NCBI GenBank assembly: GCA_026004775.1
Contig: BPJU01000023.1
Span: 1 to 64,000 of the forward strand
Direction: 5' to 3'
Length of the DNA: 64,000 nt
Source of the DNA: Pirellulaceae bacterium
GTDB lineage: Bacteria > Planctomycetota > Planctomycetia > Pirellulales > Pirellulaceae
Made by a program: the position numbers and the translations under genes. Each line of letters begins with the position of its first letter. The first letter of the stretch is position 1. Below, one piece after another: positions 43,663-53,113 of the stretch. The notes under the pieces are model-generated. The model searched no databases. It saw only the letters and a list, made by a program, of their open reading frames with translations, and was not told the origin of the DNA.

Positions 43663-44160
43663 TCAGACGCCGGCAGCATCACCCCCGCAGGAAACGCTGG
43701 CCGAGTCGGTTCTTCCATTGAGTTTCGCTTCCAATTCGCGGATTTTTTGCAGGCGCCGAGCGTGTCTTCCCCCTTCGAATTCGGTGTTGAGCCAAAGCTG
43801 GATGATCTTTTCCAGATTGCGTTCGCCCACCATGTGGCCCGACAGGCACAACACATTCACATCGTTGTGACGGCGGCACATCTCGGCCTCGAATTCGTCA
43901 TGGCATGTGGCGGCTCGTACATTGGGAAACTTGTTGGCCGTAATGGCCATCCCGATACCGGTACCGCAAATCAAAATGCCTCGGTCCGCTTGACCTTCTG
44001 AAACCATGCCGGCTACCTGGCAGGCAATATCCGGGTAGTCGACGGACGTTGCATCGTGCACACCGCGATCGACAACCTGGTGGCCCAGTTGCTCCAGCAG
44101 CGGCACCAGGCGAGCTTTTACATCCACACCGCGATGATCGCATCCCACAGCTATTCTCAC
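43663..44160 (-). CDS. rpiB: Ribose-5-phosphate isomerase B
   Basis: 165 residues, beginning at a GTG (VRIAVGCDHRGVDVKARLVP). It interconverts ribose 5-phosphate and ribulose 5-phosphate. Family marks: the GCDHRG phosphate loop, VDYPDIACQVAG, GILICGTGIGMAITANKF (catalytic Cys in ICGTG) and ATCHDEFEAEMCRRHNDVNV. The GTG overlaps the stop of the upstream Sua5-phosphatase gene by four bases, so the pair is translated together. The last 25 residues beyond the fold are extra and rich in Ser and Gly. Confidence 0.93.
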   Translation of the reverse strand: MRIAVGCDHRGVDVKARLVPLLEQLGHQVVDRGVHDATSVDYPDIACQVAGMVSEGQADRGILICGTGIGMAITANKFPNVRAATCHDEFEAEMCRRHNDVNVLCLSGHMVGERNLEKIIQLWLNTEFEGGRHARRLQKIRELEAKLNGRTDSASVSCGGDAAGV

Positions 44161-45338
44161 GGTTGGGATCCTCCTGAGGATGGTGGCGAGTCCGCAGTGC
44201 GGACTCGAATCTGTACGGGTTGGACTTTCAGGGCGTCGACCCACGGCTTCAGGCAGCGTTCGATCTGCGCGGCGCACTGCTGGTACTGTTCCAGTGGGCC
44301 ACCGATCGGGTCGGCAATTTCCTGGTTTTCTCGGGACAACAGATGCACACGCCCGGCAGCCGACGGCCACTGCTGGAGGATCGAGCGCCGATGACCTTCG
44401 GTCATCGTCAGGATCAGGTCGGCGAAGCGAACCAGGCGATCTGAAAGCGGCTGCGCTTCATGGCGGGAAAGATCCAGGCCGCGCTGCGCCATCACAGCCA
44501 CCGCTTCGGCGGCGGGACCTGCACCGGCCAAAGCTGAAGTGCCGGCCGAGACCACCAGGATGCCCTGGTCGGACAACTGGTCGGCCGAAACGCCCAACTG
44601 CCGGCTCAACATCGCCTTGAGCATGACTTCGGCCATTGGACTGCGGCAGGTGTTACCGGTACAGACCAGCACGATCAGGAAGCTGGAAAGCTGGCGAAGT
44701 GCGTTGGCCGTCAACACCCCCTCCCGCAATACCTCCAACTCATGGTCCCGTACGCGCACCACCGAGGTGGGTTGCGAGAATTTGCAGCGGCCGGCATCGA
44801 GCACAAGCGGTGCCAACGCTGCCAACTGCCGTACCGCGTCAGCCGCCGTATACGCTTGTGGTTCTCCGGCACGGCGAGCGCCCGTCCAAACGATCGGGCC
44901 CGGAACCAAACGCATTACTTCCCGTACCACATCGTGAGCCGGCACGCGTAGGGCGAGCGTCTGCTGCGGTTTGAGCGCTTCGCGCACGGGAGCAGCAAAC
45001 GCCGACACGGCGCTTTCCGGATGGCAGTCGTCGACCACCAGCTTGATCGGTCCCGGCCAACACCGCCGAGCTACCCGCCGGCCTACTTCCGGAAAATCCG
45101 GCACATAGTCCAGCGCCTCTTCCAAACTCTTGACCGCCAAACTCAGCGGGCGGACCGTTGCGCACTTCCAGGCCCGCAGTTGCTCGACCGCGTCGGGACG
45201 CAACGCACTGGCTCCCACCGCATACGCCGTTTCGGTGGGAAACACCACCAGCTTGCCCTCAACCAACGCCTGCACCGCCAAATGGATGGCGTCACGAACA
45301 TCATCCGTGCGCTGCAAATCCAAGACGATCGGTGGCAT
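44157..45338 (-). CDS. Fusion of Sua5/YrdC (tRNA t6A synthesis) and low-molecular-weight phosphatase
   Basis: 393 residues. The first 190 are a YrdC/Sua5 domain (VFPTETAYAVGASALRPDAV, RPLSLAVKSLEEALDYV, RCWPGPIKLVV), which makes threonylcarbamoyl-AMP for t6A in tRNA. From about 215 a low-molecular-weight tyrosine/arginine phosphatase follows: VLVCTGNTCRSPMAEVML (CX5RS loop), SAGTSALAGAGPAAEAVAVM and ADPIGGPLEQY (general-acid Asp). In Bacillus the separate genes ywlC, ywlE and ywlF (rpiB) lie in the same order, so this is a fused version of a known neighbourhood. The ATG at 45338 follows GCAGGA; a TTG at 45344 is also in frame. One thing to check is the YrdC motif set: KxR of the active site reads KCATVRPLSL. 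Confidence 0.88.
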   Translation of the reverse strand: MPPIVLDLQRTDDVRDAIHLAVQALVEGKLVVFPTETAYAVGASALRPDAVEQLRAWKCATVRPLSLAVKSLEEALDYVPDFPEVGRRVARRCWPGPIKLVVDDCHPESAVSAFAAPVREALKPQQTLALRVPAHDVVREVMRLVPGPIVWTGARRAGEPQAYTAADAVRQLAALAPLVLDAGRCKFSQPTSVVRVRDHELEVLREGVLTANALRQLSSFLIVLVCTGNTCRSPMAEVMLKAMLSRQLGVSADQLSDQGILVVSAGTSALAGAGPAAEAVAVMAQRGLDLSRHEAQPLSDRLVRFADLILTMTEGHRRSILQQWPSAAGRVHLLSRENQEIADPIGGPLEQYQQCAAQIERCLKPWVDALKVQPVQIRVRTADSPPSSGGSQP

Positions 45339-45873
45339 GCTCAATCCTGCTCTCGGTTCGGATATGTCGGCCTGCCAGACCTTGTCAGTCGCCCAGCCTG
45401 ACTCGGATCACTCGAACAGCTCGCCGTTGGTGCCCACCGCGGCCTTCCGGACAGCCGGCCTCACGCATCCGCCTGCTTCAGCGACGACCCTTCGTCGCCT
45501 CCCGACACACTTTCAGCCGTGTTGCCTTTCATGCTGTTTGCGGGGCCTCCCATCGTTGCCAAACGGGCAAGTTGCAATTGACGACAAGCTACCGGGTCCC
45601 TTCACTATTCCGTCCCTAGGCCACCCCCCAGCCAACTCAATATAAGAAAGACCGTGCAAGTGCGTCAAGCGTTACTAGATACTATGGTGTTTATCAATAT
45701 GCACCATAAGTGTCCGTTTAGGTGTGATTCTTGTCCCTCGTTCGGCGAACGAATCACCGTCTGTTTGCACCACTGGTGATGGAAGCCACTTGTTGCATAA
45801 TGTTGCATAACAGGTGAGCGTGAAGGTAGCGGCCGTTCTTGTTGCTGGTCGAATGAATAAAGGAGCCGGAGTT
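45339..45873. other. Intergenic region with a tandem decamer
   Basis: TGTTGCATAA is repeated exactly in tandem at 45791-45810, about 65 bases before the ceramidase-like start, and could be an operator. No gene is recognised; the overlapping ORFs in this stretch have no family features. Confidence 0.45.
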
Positions 45874-47394
45874 GTGTGTGCCCAGTGGTTTTTCGAGAGG
45901 GTGAGTGGCTGGTTGCTGTGCCGTACCGACGGTGTTCCGCGCGGCAAGGTGCGCCTCCTGCTGCTGGCAGGCATGCTGGCGGTAGTGGTGTTGGGTCATG
46001 GTTTTCTCGGTGTGGCACAAGAGCGCGTTTTTCGAGCTGGGGCGGCCACGGCCAACATCACACCGTTCCTGGGAAGTGCCATCGTGGGAGGCTTTCGACC
46101 AGTTCCATCGACTTATGTACACGACGAGTTACTGGTGCGTTGTTTGGTGTTGGACGACGGCCGCCAGAAGCTGGCATTCGTATTGTGCGACAATGTCGGT
46201 ATTCCGCGGGAAGTATTTGATCAGGCGCGGACCTGGGTCCAGCAGGAGGTCGGAATCCGGCCGGAATATGTTCTGATGGCGTCGACGCATACCCATTCGG
46301 GCGTATCGGCTCGGAACGAAAACGATCGTATCCGGCCGGCAGAGATGCTCAGTGATTACCAGCGCTTCGTAGCCCGAAGGATCGCGGATGCGGTGCGCTG
46401 TGCGGTCGAGACTTTGCGTCCGGCCCGGATCGGCTGGGGGACATTTGATGAGCCGTCGCAAGTGTTCAACCGGCGCTGGTTCGTCACCGACCCGCAGTTG
46501 TTGGCCAATCCGTTTGGCGGCCACGACCGGGTGCGCATGAACCCGCCCAGGGGCAGTCAGGCTCTGGACCGGCCCGCCGGTCCAGTAGATCCGCAGGTTT
46601 CCCTGGTGTTCGTTCAGGGCGTGGATGGCCGCCCCATCAGCTTGCTGGCCAATTATGCGTTGCACTATGTGGGCGGAGTCCCGCCCGGTCACATCTCCGC
46701 AGATTATTTTGGCGTGTTCGCCGCCAAAGTGGCGGAAAAACTCCAGGCCGATTCGTTCGATCCGCCCTTCGTGGCGATGATGTCCAACGGAACGAGCGGC
46801 AATATCAACAACATCGATTTTCGGTCGACGGCCAAGCCGCTGCCGCCGTATGCCAAGATGCACGAGGTGGCGGAGCTGCTGGCCCGGCGGACCATAGAAC
46901 GGTTGCCTTCGATCCAAATGCACGATTGGGTCGCGTTGGATGCGTTGTGGGAAGAATTGCCGCTGAAGGTCCGAAAGCCTTCCCAGGAGCAGTTGCAATG
47001 GGCGCGGCAGATCCTTGCGTCGGACCAACCGCCTCAGGATGTCCGCCAGCCGGTGTACGCGCGGAGGTTCGTCGAATTGGCAGAGGCTCCGGACACGGTT
47101 GAGGTTCCCATCCAGGTGGTGCGGCTGGGAGACCTGGCGGTGGTCGGTATACCGTTCGAGGTGTTCGTCGAGACGGGCTTGCACCTGAAGAAGGAAAGTC
47201 CTTTTGGGCAAACGTTTGTGATCGAGTTGGCCAACGGCTCGTACGGCTATTTGCCGACGCCCGAGCATCACGAGTTGGGCGGATATGAAACGTGGCTGGG
47301 GACGTGCAATGTGGAGGAGCAGGCGGCGACGAAAATCGCTGCCACGGCTCTGGAGCTGTTGGCACGCCTGCATGCCCAGCCCTCCGAACGTTAA
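45874..47394 (+). CDS. Secreted neutral/alkaline ceramidase-like hydrolase
   Basis: 506 residues. A signal segment (KVRLLLLAGMLAVVVLGHGF) precedes a neutral/alkaline non-lysosomal ceramidase N-terminal domain: FRAGAATANITPFLGSAIVG, LAFVLCDNVGIPREVFDQAR, YVLMASTHTHSGVSARNEND (zinc-binding His-His), YALHYVGGVPPGHISADYFG and FVAMMSNGTSGNINNIDF. Ceramidases of this family cleave the amide of N-acyl sphingoid bases; planctomycete members form a broad group with unproven substrates. The GTG at 45874 is preferred because AAAGGAG lies ten bases upstream; in-frame starts at 45814 and 45853 are possible. The C-terminal fibronectin-like part of long ceramidases is absent. Confidence 0.82.
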   Translation: MCAQWFFERVSGWLLCRTDGVPRGKVRLLLLAGMLAVVVLGHGFLGVAQERVFRAGAATANITPFLGSAIVGGFRPVPSTYVHDELLVRCLVLDDGRQKLAFVLCDNVGIPREVFDQARTWVQQEVGIRPEYVLMASTHTHSGVSARNENDRIRPAEMLSDYQRFVARRIADAVRCAVETLRPARIGWGTFDEPSQVFNRRWFVTDPQLLANPFGGHDRVRMNPPRGSQALDRPAGPVDPQVSLVFVQGVDGRPISLLANYALHYVGGVPPGHISADYFGVFAAKVAEKLQADSFDPPFVAMMSNGTSGNINNIDFRSTAKPLPPYAKMHEVAELLARRTIERLPSIQMHDWVALDALWEELPLKVRKPSQEQLQWARQILASDQPPQDVRQPVYARRFVELAEAPDTVEVPIQVVRLGDLAVVGIPFEVFVETGLHLKKESPFGQTFVIELANGSYGYLPTPEHHELGGYETWLGTCNVEEQAATKIAATALELLARLHAQPSER

Positions 47395-47536
47395 AAACGC
47401 GTGGTTCGGAAGTGACTCCACCTGCACGTAACCCTGCCGGCGCCATCTAGACTGTAACTGCTGTTCAGGCCGGCACATGCGCTGGGATTTGCCCCGCTTG
47501 CGGGCTTGCGGTCGTGAGGGCGGCGGAAAGCTCCTC

Positions 47537-47564
47537 TTGCTGGTCGCCCGGCGGACGGTATAAT
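47537..47564 (+). promoter_or_regulatory. Candidate promoter upstream of the small secreted ORF
   Basis: TTGCTG (47537-47542) and a perfect TATAAT (47559-47564) are 16 bases apart. The start would be near 47571, some 70 bases before the ATG at 47641. Confidence 0.5.
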
Positions 47565-47640
47565 TCGGTAAGTTTGTCACGTTCTAGCAGACATGGTGAC
47601 CCGTTTGCCAAGTGGCCGGACGTGACGAGTAGAAAAGGCT

Positions 47641-47985
47641 ATGATTATGGGCTGTAATCGGCAGGTGGCTATCGGCTGCCTGCTGTTGAGTTTGGTGGTT
47701 TTCGCTTTGCCTTGCGACGGGCTTTGGGGGGGCCTGCCGGGCCTATCGCCCAAGTGCAAAGTGGGCGATCGTGGATCGAAGACGATCCCCCGCCCGTTGG
47801 CAAAGTCTCGTCAGGTGGTCGCTGGTTTGGAAACGGCCGCACCGTATCGGCCCCGACCGCGGGGACACGGGGTGGGTATGTGGCGATCACCGCAAGGCTT
47901 ATCAAATAGCGGCCGGATAGCGCGGGGTAATTTCCGATTCCGTAACAAAATTCCCGCGGTAATTTCCCGCCCCATGCTCTGTTAA
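47641..47985 (+). CDS. Small secreted protein, possibly frameshifted at a G-run
   Basis: As written, 114 residues. The first 25 are a clear signal peptide (MGCNRQVAIGCLLLSLVVFA). After a run of seven G (47726-47732) the frame gives a basic stretch without features. If the run had eight G, the frame would continue as PAGPIAQVQSGRSWIEDDPP and end in GYVAITARLIK at 47907-47909, giving about 89 residues that look more like a folded secreted protein. Which frame is right cannot be settled by eye. No family recognised. A candidate promoter lies upstream. Confidence 0.4.
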   Translation: MIMGCNRQVAIGCLLLSLVVFALPCDGLWGGLPGLSPKCKVGDRGSKTIPRPLAKSRQVVAGLETAAPYRPRPRGHGVGMWRSPQGLSNSGRIARGNFRFRNKIPAVISRPMLC

Positions 47986-48121
47986 TGCTTCTGTGACGCT
48001 TGCTGCGCGCTGGGCCGGCGTACCGGTAGGCGCCGCGCACATCATGTAGCCGCTGAAGTCTACCGATTCGTGACGTTTCGGCACTGGTGTTTCTAGGCAA
48101 ACCGAGTCATGCAAATAGGGT

Positions 48122-49300
48122 ATGGATATGATGCCATCGATCGAGCTGGTTCGACCGATCCGACTTTACCGCTCCATGCACCGCCCCTTTGAAGGAGCAG
48201 CCCCAGCGGCTTTGGGTGGTTGCCTTGCTCTGTGGGCAATTTTCCTGTGTTTGCCGGGTTGCGTTACGCGGACCAACGAAGCGAGCGAACCCGAAGAGCC
48301 GCCGCGGGTGGTGGTAACGACGCCCAGGATATCCAGTGTCGACATTACGCTCCGGTATGTCTGCCAAATCCATTCGCGCCGCAACATCGAAATACGCGCA
48401 ATGGAGGGCGGTTACATCGAAAAGGTTTTGGTCAACGAAGGGCAGGCGGTCAAGAAAGGCGACCTGATGTTCACCATCCTGCCGACGCTGTACAAGGCTC
48501 GCTACGATGCCGAGTTGGCCGAGGCGCGGTTGGCGGAATTGGAACTGAAGAATACCGAGCGGTTATACCAAAACAATGTCGTCTCGCAGAACGAGGTGGC
48601 GTTGTATGAAGCCAAGTTGGCTCGAGCCAAAGCCCGCGCAGCACTGGCGGAAGCCGAGTTGAATTTCACGGAGATCCGAGCCCCGTTCGACGGCATTGTC
48701 GATCGGTTGCTGGAGCGGGAGGGGAGTCTGGTCGAAGAGGGTACTGTGTTGACCACACTCTCGGATAACGCCGTGATGTGGGTCTATTTCAATGTCCCGG
48801 AGGCGGGCTACCTCCAGTACATGGCCGGCCTGGCCGACAAGCAGGACGGCTGGCGGATCGAACTGGTATTGGCCGATGGCACGAAGTTTCCTCATGAGGG
48901 AAAAATCGCCGCTATTGAAGCGCAGTTCAACAATGAAACCGGTACCATTCCGTTTCGGGCGGATTTTCCGAATCCGGAGGGCCTGTTACGGCACGGTCAG
49001 ACCGGCAATATCCTTATCAGTCGCACGTTGCCGAACGCTCTTCTCATCCCGCAGCGAGCCACCTTTAACATTCTGGACAAACACTTTGTTTTTGTGGTCG
49101 ACAAGGAAGGGCATGTCCGGCAGCGCGAGATCACCATCGAGCATGAGTTGGAGGATATCTATGTCGTGCGGAGCGGATTACAAGCGGAAGAGCAGATTGT
49201 CCTGGAGGGTATCGGACAGGTGACCGACGGCCAGAAAGTCGAGTATGAATTTCGCGCTCCGGATGAAGTATTCCGTCATTTGAAATATCACGCTGAGTAG
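48122..49300 (+). CDS. RND efflux periplasmic adaptor (AcrA/MexA type)
   Basis: 392 residues. A late lipoprotein signal (ALWAIFLCLPGCVT) would anchor it to the membrane. Then the barrel-sandwich halves (QIHSRRNIEIRAMEGGYIEK, AELNFTEIRAPFDGIVDRLL) flank a helical hairpin (YDAELAEARLAELELKNTER), followed by beta-barrel and membrane-proximal domains (VYFNVPEAGYLQYM, RQREITIEHELEDIYVVRSG). It bridges the inner-membrane pump and the outer-membrane factor, whose genes follow at once. The start at 48122 leaves a rather long N-terminus before the signal, so an internal start is possible. Confidence 0.9.
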   Translation: MDMMPSIELVRPIRLYRSMHRPFEGAAPAALGGCLALWAIFLCLPGCVTRTNEASEPEEPPRVVVTTPRISSVDITLRYVCQIHSRRNIEIRAMEGGYIEKVLVNEGQAVKKGDLMFTILPTLYKARYDAELAEARLAELELKNTERLYQNNVVSQNEVALYEAKLARAKARAALAEAELNFTEIRAPFDGIVDRLLEREGSLVEEGTVLTTLSDNAVMWVYFNVPEAGYLQYMAGLADKQDGWRIELVLADGTKFPHEGKIAAIEAQFNNETGTIPFRADFPNPEGLLRHGQTGNILISRTLPNALLIPQRATFNILDKHFVFVVDKEGHVRQREITIEHELEDIYVVRSGLQAEEQIVLEGIGQVTDGQKVEYEFRAPDEVFRHLKYHAE

Positions 49301-49342
49301 AGCCGGGGTGGGAACTTCGAACACCATGTAGTTTGAACGACG

Positions 49343-52300
49343 ATGTTCACGAAAATTCTCCACCGGCCGGTATTGGCCATCGTGATCTCCATCATTACGG
49401 TTTTCCTGGGCGTGCTGGGGATTGTTACGCTTCCGGTCGAGCAGTTCCCATCGATTGTGCCGCCGACGGTCGAAGTGGCCATCGCCTATCCCGGCGCCAG
49501 CGCCAACGTGTTGGTAGACAATGTGCTGATCCCGTTGGAGCAGTCGATCAACGGCGTGCAAAACATGCGCTATATGGTGTCGGATGCCACCAGTGCCGGC
49601 GAGGCGACGATCCGCGTCTATTTCGAGCCGGGAACGGATCCGGACATGGCGGTCGTGAACGTGCAGAACCGGGTCAATATCGTGCTCAATCAGTTGCCGC
49701 CCCTGGTAGTTCGCGAAGGGATACTGGTGAGCCAGGTGGTACCGAGCATGTTGATGTATCTGAACATCTACAGCACGGACCCGAACGCGGACCAGAAATT
49801 CCTCTATAACTTTGCCAACGTCTATGTGATGCCGGTGTTGAAGCGGATCCAGGGGATGGGGCGGCCGCGGAATCTGGGGAATCGCGCCTTTGCCATGCGG
49901 ATCTGGCTGAACCCGGATCGGATGCGGGCCTACCGTATCTCGACGGAGGAGGTGATGGAGGCGCTTGCCGAGCAGAGCGTCATCGGTTCGCCGGGCCGCC
50001 TGGGACAAGCCACCGGCAAGGTGTCGCAGTCACGCGAGTATGTGTTGACCTATATCGGCCGGTTTAACCGGCCCGAGCAATACGAGAATATCGTGCTGCG
50101 AGCAACTCCTGACGGAGAAATACTGCGGCTGAAGGATGTCGCCAAGGTGGAATTGGGCTCTGAGTTCTTCGACATCTATTCCGACGTGGACGGGCACCCG
50201 GCCGCCTCGATCGTTCTGAAGCAGGCTCCCGGCTCCAACGGCCGGGCGGTGATCGCTGAGATCAAGAAAACGCTGGAGCAGATCAAGAAAGAATCTTTTC
50301 CTCCGGGGATGGATTATGAAATCGCGTACGACGTGTCGCGCTTCCTTGACGCATCCATCGAACAGGTACTCCATACACTCATTGAAGCTTTTCTGCTGGT
50401 ATCCTTGGTCGTCTATCTTTTCCTGGGTGATGTGCGTTCCACGCTTATCCCGGCGCTGGCGGTGCCGGTGTCGCTGGTGGGTACATTCTTTTTCCTGCGG
50501 TTGTTCGGTCTGTCGATCAACCTGATCATGCTTTTCGCCATGGTATTGGCGATCGGTGTGGTAGTGGATGATGCCATCGTGGTGATTGAGGCGGTTCATG
50601 CCAAGATGACGGAAAAACATCTATCACCGTATCGTGCCTCACTGGAAGTGTTGCACGAAATCAGCGGAGCCATCATCGCCATTACATTGGTTATGACGGC
50701 TGTGTTTGTTCCGGTTACCTTCCTTTCCGGGCCGGTGGGAGTGTTTTATCGACACTTCGGCATGACCATGGCCATTTCGATCATGCTTTCCGGCTCGGTG
50801 GCGCTGACGCTTACCCCTGTTTTATGCGCCATGTTTCTTTCACCTCATGGCCACACGCATCTGCAAGGCAAGCGCCGCTTTTCTCTAAAACGGCTGATAG
50901 TTCGGCTGGTGTTGGGACTGCCAGTGCTTGCCGGTGTCACGTATTTGGCATACTACTTATGGGGGCCGGTCGGTTTTCTTCTCATTCCCACCCCTTTTGT
51001 CCAACCGTGGTTCGACCGGTTTGTCGCGGTGATTACAAACGGCTACGTAGGTGTACTGCGGCGCGTAGTGCGGGGGCGGTTGTTATCCATAATTTTTGTG
51101 GGAGCTTTTACTGCCGGCACCGTCTATCTCAGTACGCGGTTGCCTACAGGTTTCATTCCGGGAGAGGACCAGGGGATTATCTACGGCATCATCCAGACGC
51201 CCCCCGGATCGACACTCGAATATACGAATGCGAAGGCTCATGAATTGCAAGCCATCGCCAAGACACTGGAAGAAGTCACCTCGGTGACGTCGGTGGCTGG
51301 ATACGAGGTGCTCACCGAAGGACGCGGTTCGAACGCGGGAACGGTGCTGATCAACCTCAAGGATTGGTCGGAGCGGAAGCGATCCGTGCGCCAGATTATC
51401 GAGGAGCTGGAAGAGAAGTGCCGGAGTATCACGAACGCCAAAATCGAATTCTTTGAACCACCGGCTGTCCCCGGGTTCGGAGCGGCCGGTGGGTTTTCAT
51501 TACGGTTACTGGATAAGACGAATTCCAACGACTATCAGCGGTTGGGTGAGGTAACCGATCGGTTCATGAAAGCGCTGGCAGAGCGGAAAGAGCTGACCGG
51601 ACTGTTTACCTTCTTCAATGCCAACTATCCGCAATATGAGTTGGTATTTGACAATGCGGTTGCGATGCAAAAAGGTGTAACCCTTAAAAAAGCTCTTGAT
51701 AATCTGAACATCATGATAGGAAGCACGTACGAACAGGGCTTTATTCTGTTCGGGCAGTTTTACAAGGTCTATGTTCAGGCGGCGCCGGAATTTCGTAGGA
51801 TTCCGCAGGACCTTGATAACCTGTTCGTCAAAAATGAGAAGGGGGAAATGGTGCCATACTCTGCGTTTATGTCGATTCATCCCAAGCAGGGATTGAACGA
51901 AATTACTCGCTACAATCTCTATCCATCTGCCGCTATCCAGGGTGTACCTGCGCGCGGCTACAGCAGTGGCCAGGCGATTCAGGCGATCCGCGAGGTGGCT
52001 AACCAAGTGCTGCCGCACGGGTATGACATCGGTTGGGAGGGGATCTCGTACGATGAAGCGCGCAAAGGAAATGAGTCTGTCTACATTTTCTTGATTGTCG
52101 TCGCATTTGTTTACCTGGTGTTGGCCGCCCAATATGAAAGTTTTATTTTGCCGCTGGCTGTGATTGTCTCATTGCCGGTCGGTATTTTCGGGTCTTTTTA
52201 CGGGCTGCAACTGGCGAATTTGTCAAATGATGTCTGGTCCCAGATCGGTATGATCATGCTGGTCGGCCTGCTGGGGAAAAACGCCATTTTGATCGTCGAG

Positions 52301-52729
52301 TTTGCCGTGCAGCGGCGCCGGATGGGCGCGCCGGTGCATGAGGCGGCAATCGAAGGAGGACGTGCCCGCTTCCGGCCTATTCTGATGACCTCCTTCGCTT
52401 TTGTCGCTGGCCTGATCCCGCTGGTGCGGGCCACGGGAGCCGGCGCCATCGGTAGCCGTACCATCGGAACGACCGGCGTCGGCGGTATGCTCTCGGGCAC
52501 CGTCCTCGGCGTGCTGGTGATTCCAGGTCTCTATTACCTGTTCCATACCCTGGCAGGACAACGTCCTCTGCTGCGCGATGAGGTGGATGAACCGTTGTCG
52601 GAGCTGCTTCAACGGGGTGAGCTTCCTCCGGAAGACGAACTACCGGATAACGCCACGAATGCGGAACACGGCCATTCGCCCAATGCAGGCACCCCCGATT
52701 CCGATCCGCCCCAACCCGGCCCGCAATAA
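49343..52729 (+). CDS. RND multidrug efflux pump (AcrB/HAE1 family)
   Basis: 1128 residues, slightly longer than AcrB because of a polar C-terminal tail. The start FTKILHRPVLAIVISIITVF is transmembrane helix 1; VEQFPSIVPPTVEVAIAYPG is the family motif after it. The proton-relay aspartates are in AIGVVVDDAIVVIEAVHAKM (TM4). GVFYRHFGMTMAISIMLSGS and AAIEGGRARFRPILMTSFAF are conserved TM loops. A central insertion near residues 505-560 adds two hydrophobic stretches (LGLPVLAGVTYLAYYLWGPV) before the second half. It exports drugs or lipophilic compounds using the proton gradient. Genes for the adaptor and outer-membrane channel flank it. Confidence 0.95.
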   Translation: MFTKILHRPVLAIVISIITVFLGVLGIVTLPVEQFPSIVPPTVEVAIAYPGASANVLVDNVLIPLEQSINGVQNMRYMVSDATSAGEATIRVYFEPGTDPDMAVVNVQNRVNIVLNQLPPLVVREGILVSQVVPSMLMYLNIYSTDPNADQKFLYNFANVYVMPVLKRIQGMGRPRNLGNRAFAMRIWLNPDRMRAYRISTEEVMEALAEQSVIGSPGRLGQATGKVSQSREYVLTYIGRFNRPEQYENIVLRATPDGEILRLKDVAKVELGSEFFDIYSDVDGHPAASIVLKQAPGSNGRAVIAEIKKTLEQIKKESFPPGMDYEIAYDVSRFLDASIEQVLHTLIEAFLLVSLVVYLFLGDVRSTLIPALAVPVSLVGTFFFLRLFGLSINLIMLFAMVLAIGVVVDDAIVVIEAVHAKMTEKHLSPYRASLEVLHEISGAIIAITLVMTAVFVPVTFLSGPVGVFYRHFGMTMAISIMLSGSVALTLTPVLCAMFLSPHGHTHLQGKRRFSLKRLIVRLVLGLPVLAGVTYLAYYLWGPVGFLLIPTPFVQPWFDRFVAVITNGYVGVLRRVVRGRLLSIIFVGAFTAGTVYLSTRLPTGFIPGEDQGIIYGIIQTPPGSTLEYTNAKAHELQAIAKTLEEVTSVTSVAGYEVLTEGRGSNAGTVLINLKDWSERKRSVRQIIEELEEKCRSITNAKIEFFEPPAVPGFGAAGGFSLRLLDKTNSNDYQRLGEVTDRFMKALAERKELTGLFTFFNANYPQYELVFDNAVAMQKGVTLKKALDNLNIMIGSTYEQGFILFGQFYKVYVQAAPEFRRIPQDLDNLFVKNEKGEMVPYSAFMSIHPKQGLNEITRYNLYPSAAIQGVPARGYSSGQAIQAIREVANQVLPHGYDIGWEGISYDEARKGNESVYIFLIVVAFVYLVLAAQYESFILPLAVIVSLPVGIFGSFYGLQLANLSNDVWSQIGMIMLVGLLGKNAILIVEFAVQRRRMGAPVHEAAIEGGRARFRPILMTSFAFVAGLIPLVRATGAGAIGSRTIGTTGVGGMLSGTVLGVLVIPGLYYLFHTLAGQRPLLRDEVDEPLSELLQRGELPPEDELPDNATNAEHGHSPNAGTPDSDPPQPGPQ

Positions 52730-53113
52730 CGGTTTGGCAACACGTGGAGCGCCCCAAATCGGGCGCCCGCAAGAAGCGAACGGCTGTTGCTCCTAAAAGA
52801 TCGAAAAGCCGGACGAGCCGGTTCGAACGGGTATCCGCTACAATCGGAAGAAACGGTAAAGTCTCACAACGATTTCCGCCGACCTAATCCAGGGATGATG
52901 CTGGGACTGGGACAGAACGTCCCGAGAGCCTGTGACGCAGCCGAATCACTGGCCCAACGTCACCATCGAATCAAGTGCGTGGCGCTCGGCGGCGGGGAGT
53001 CAGCAATCCCGTTGGTCGAGGCGGTACCAACAAACAGGATGGCTTCATTGGACACGCCTTTCGACAGGCAACCCGGTTCCCATGCGTGGCAACATCATAT
53101 GCTGGGCTCAAGG

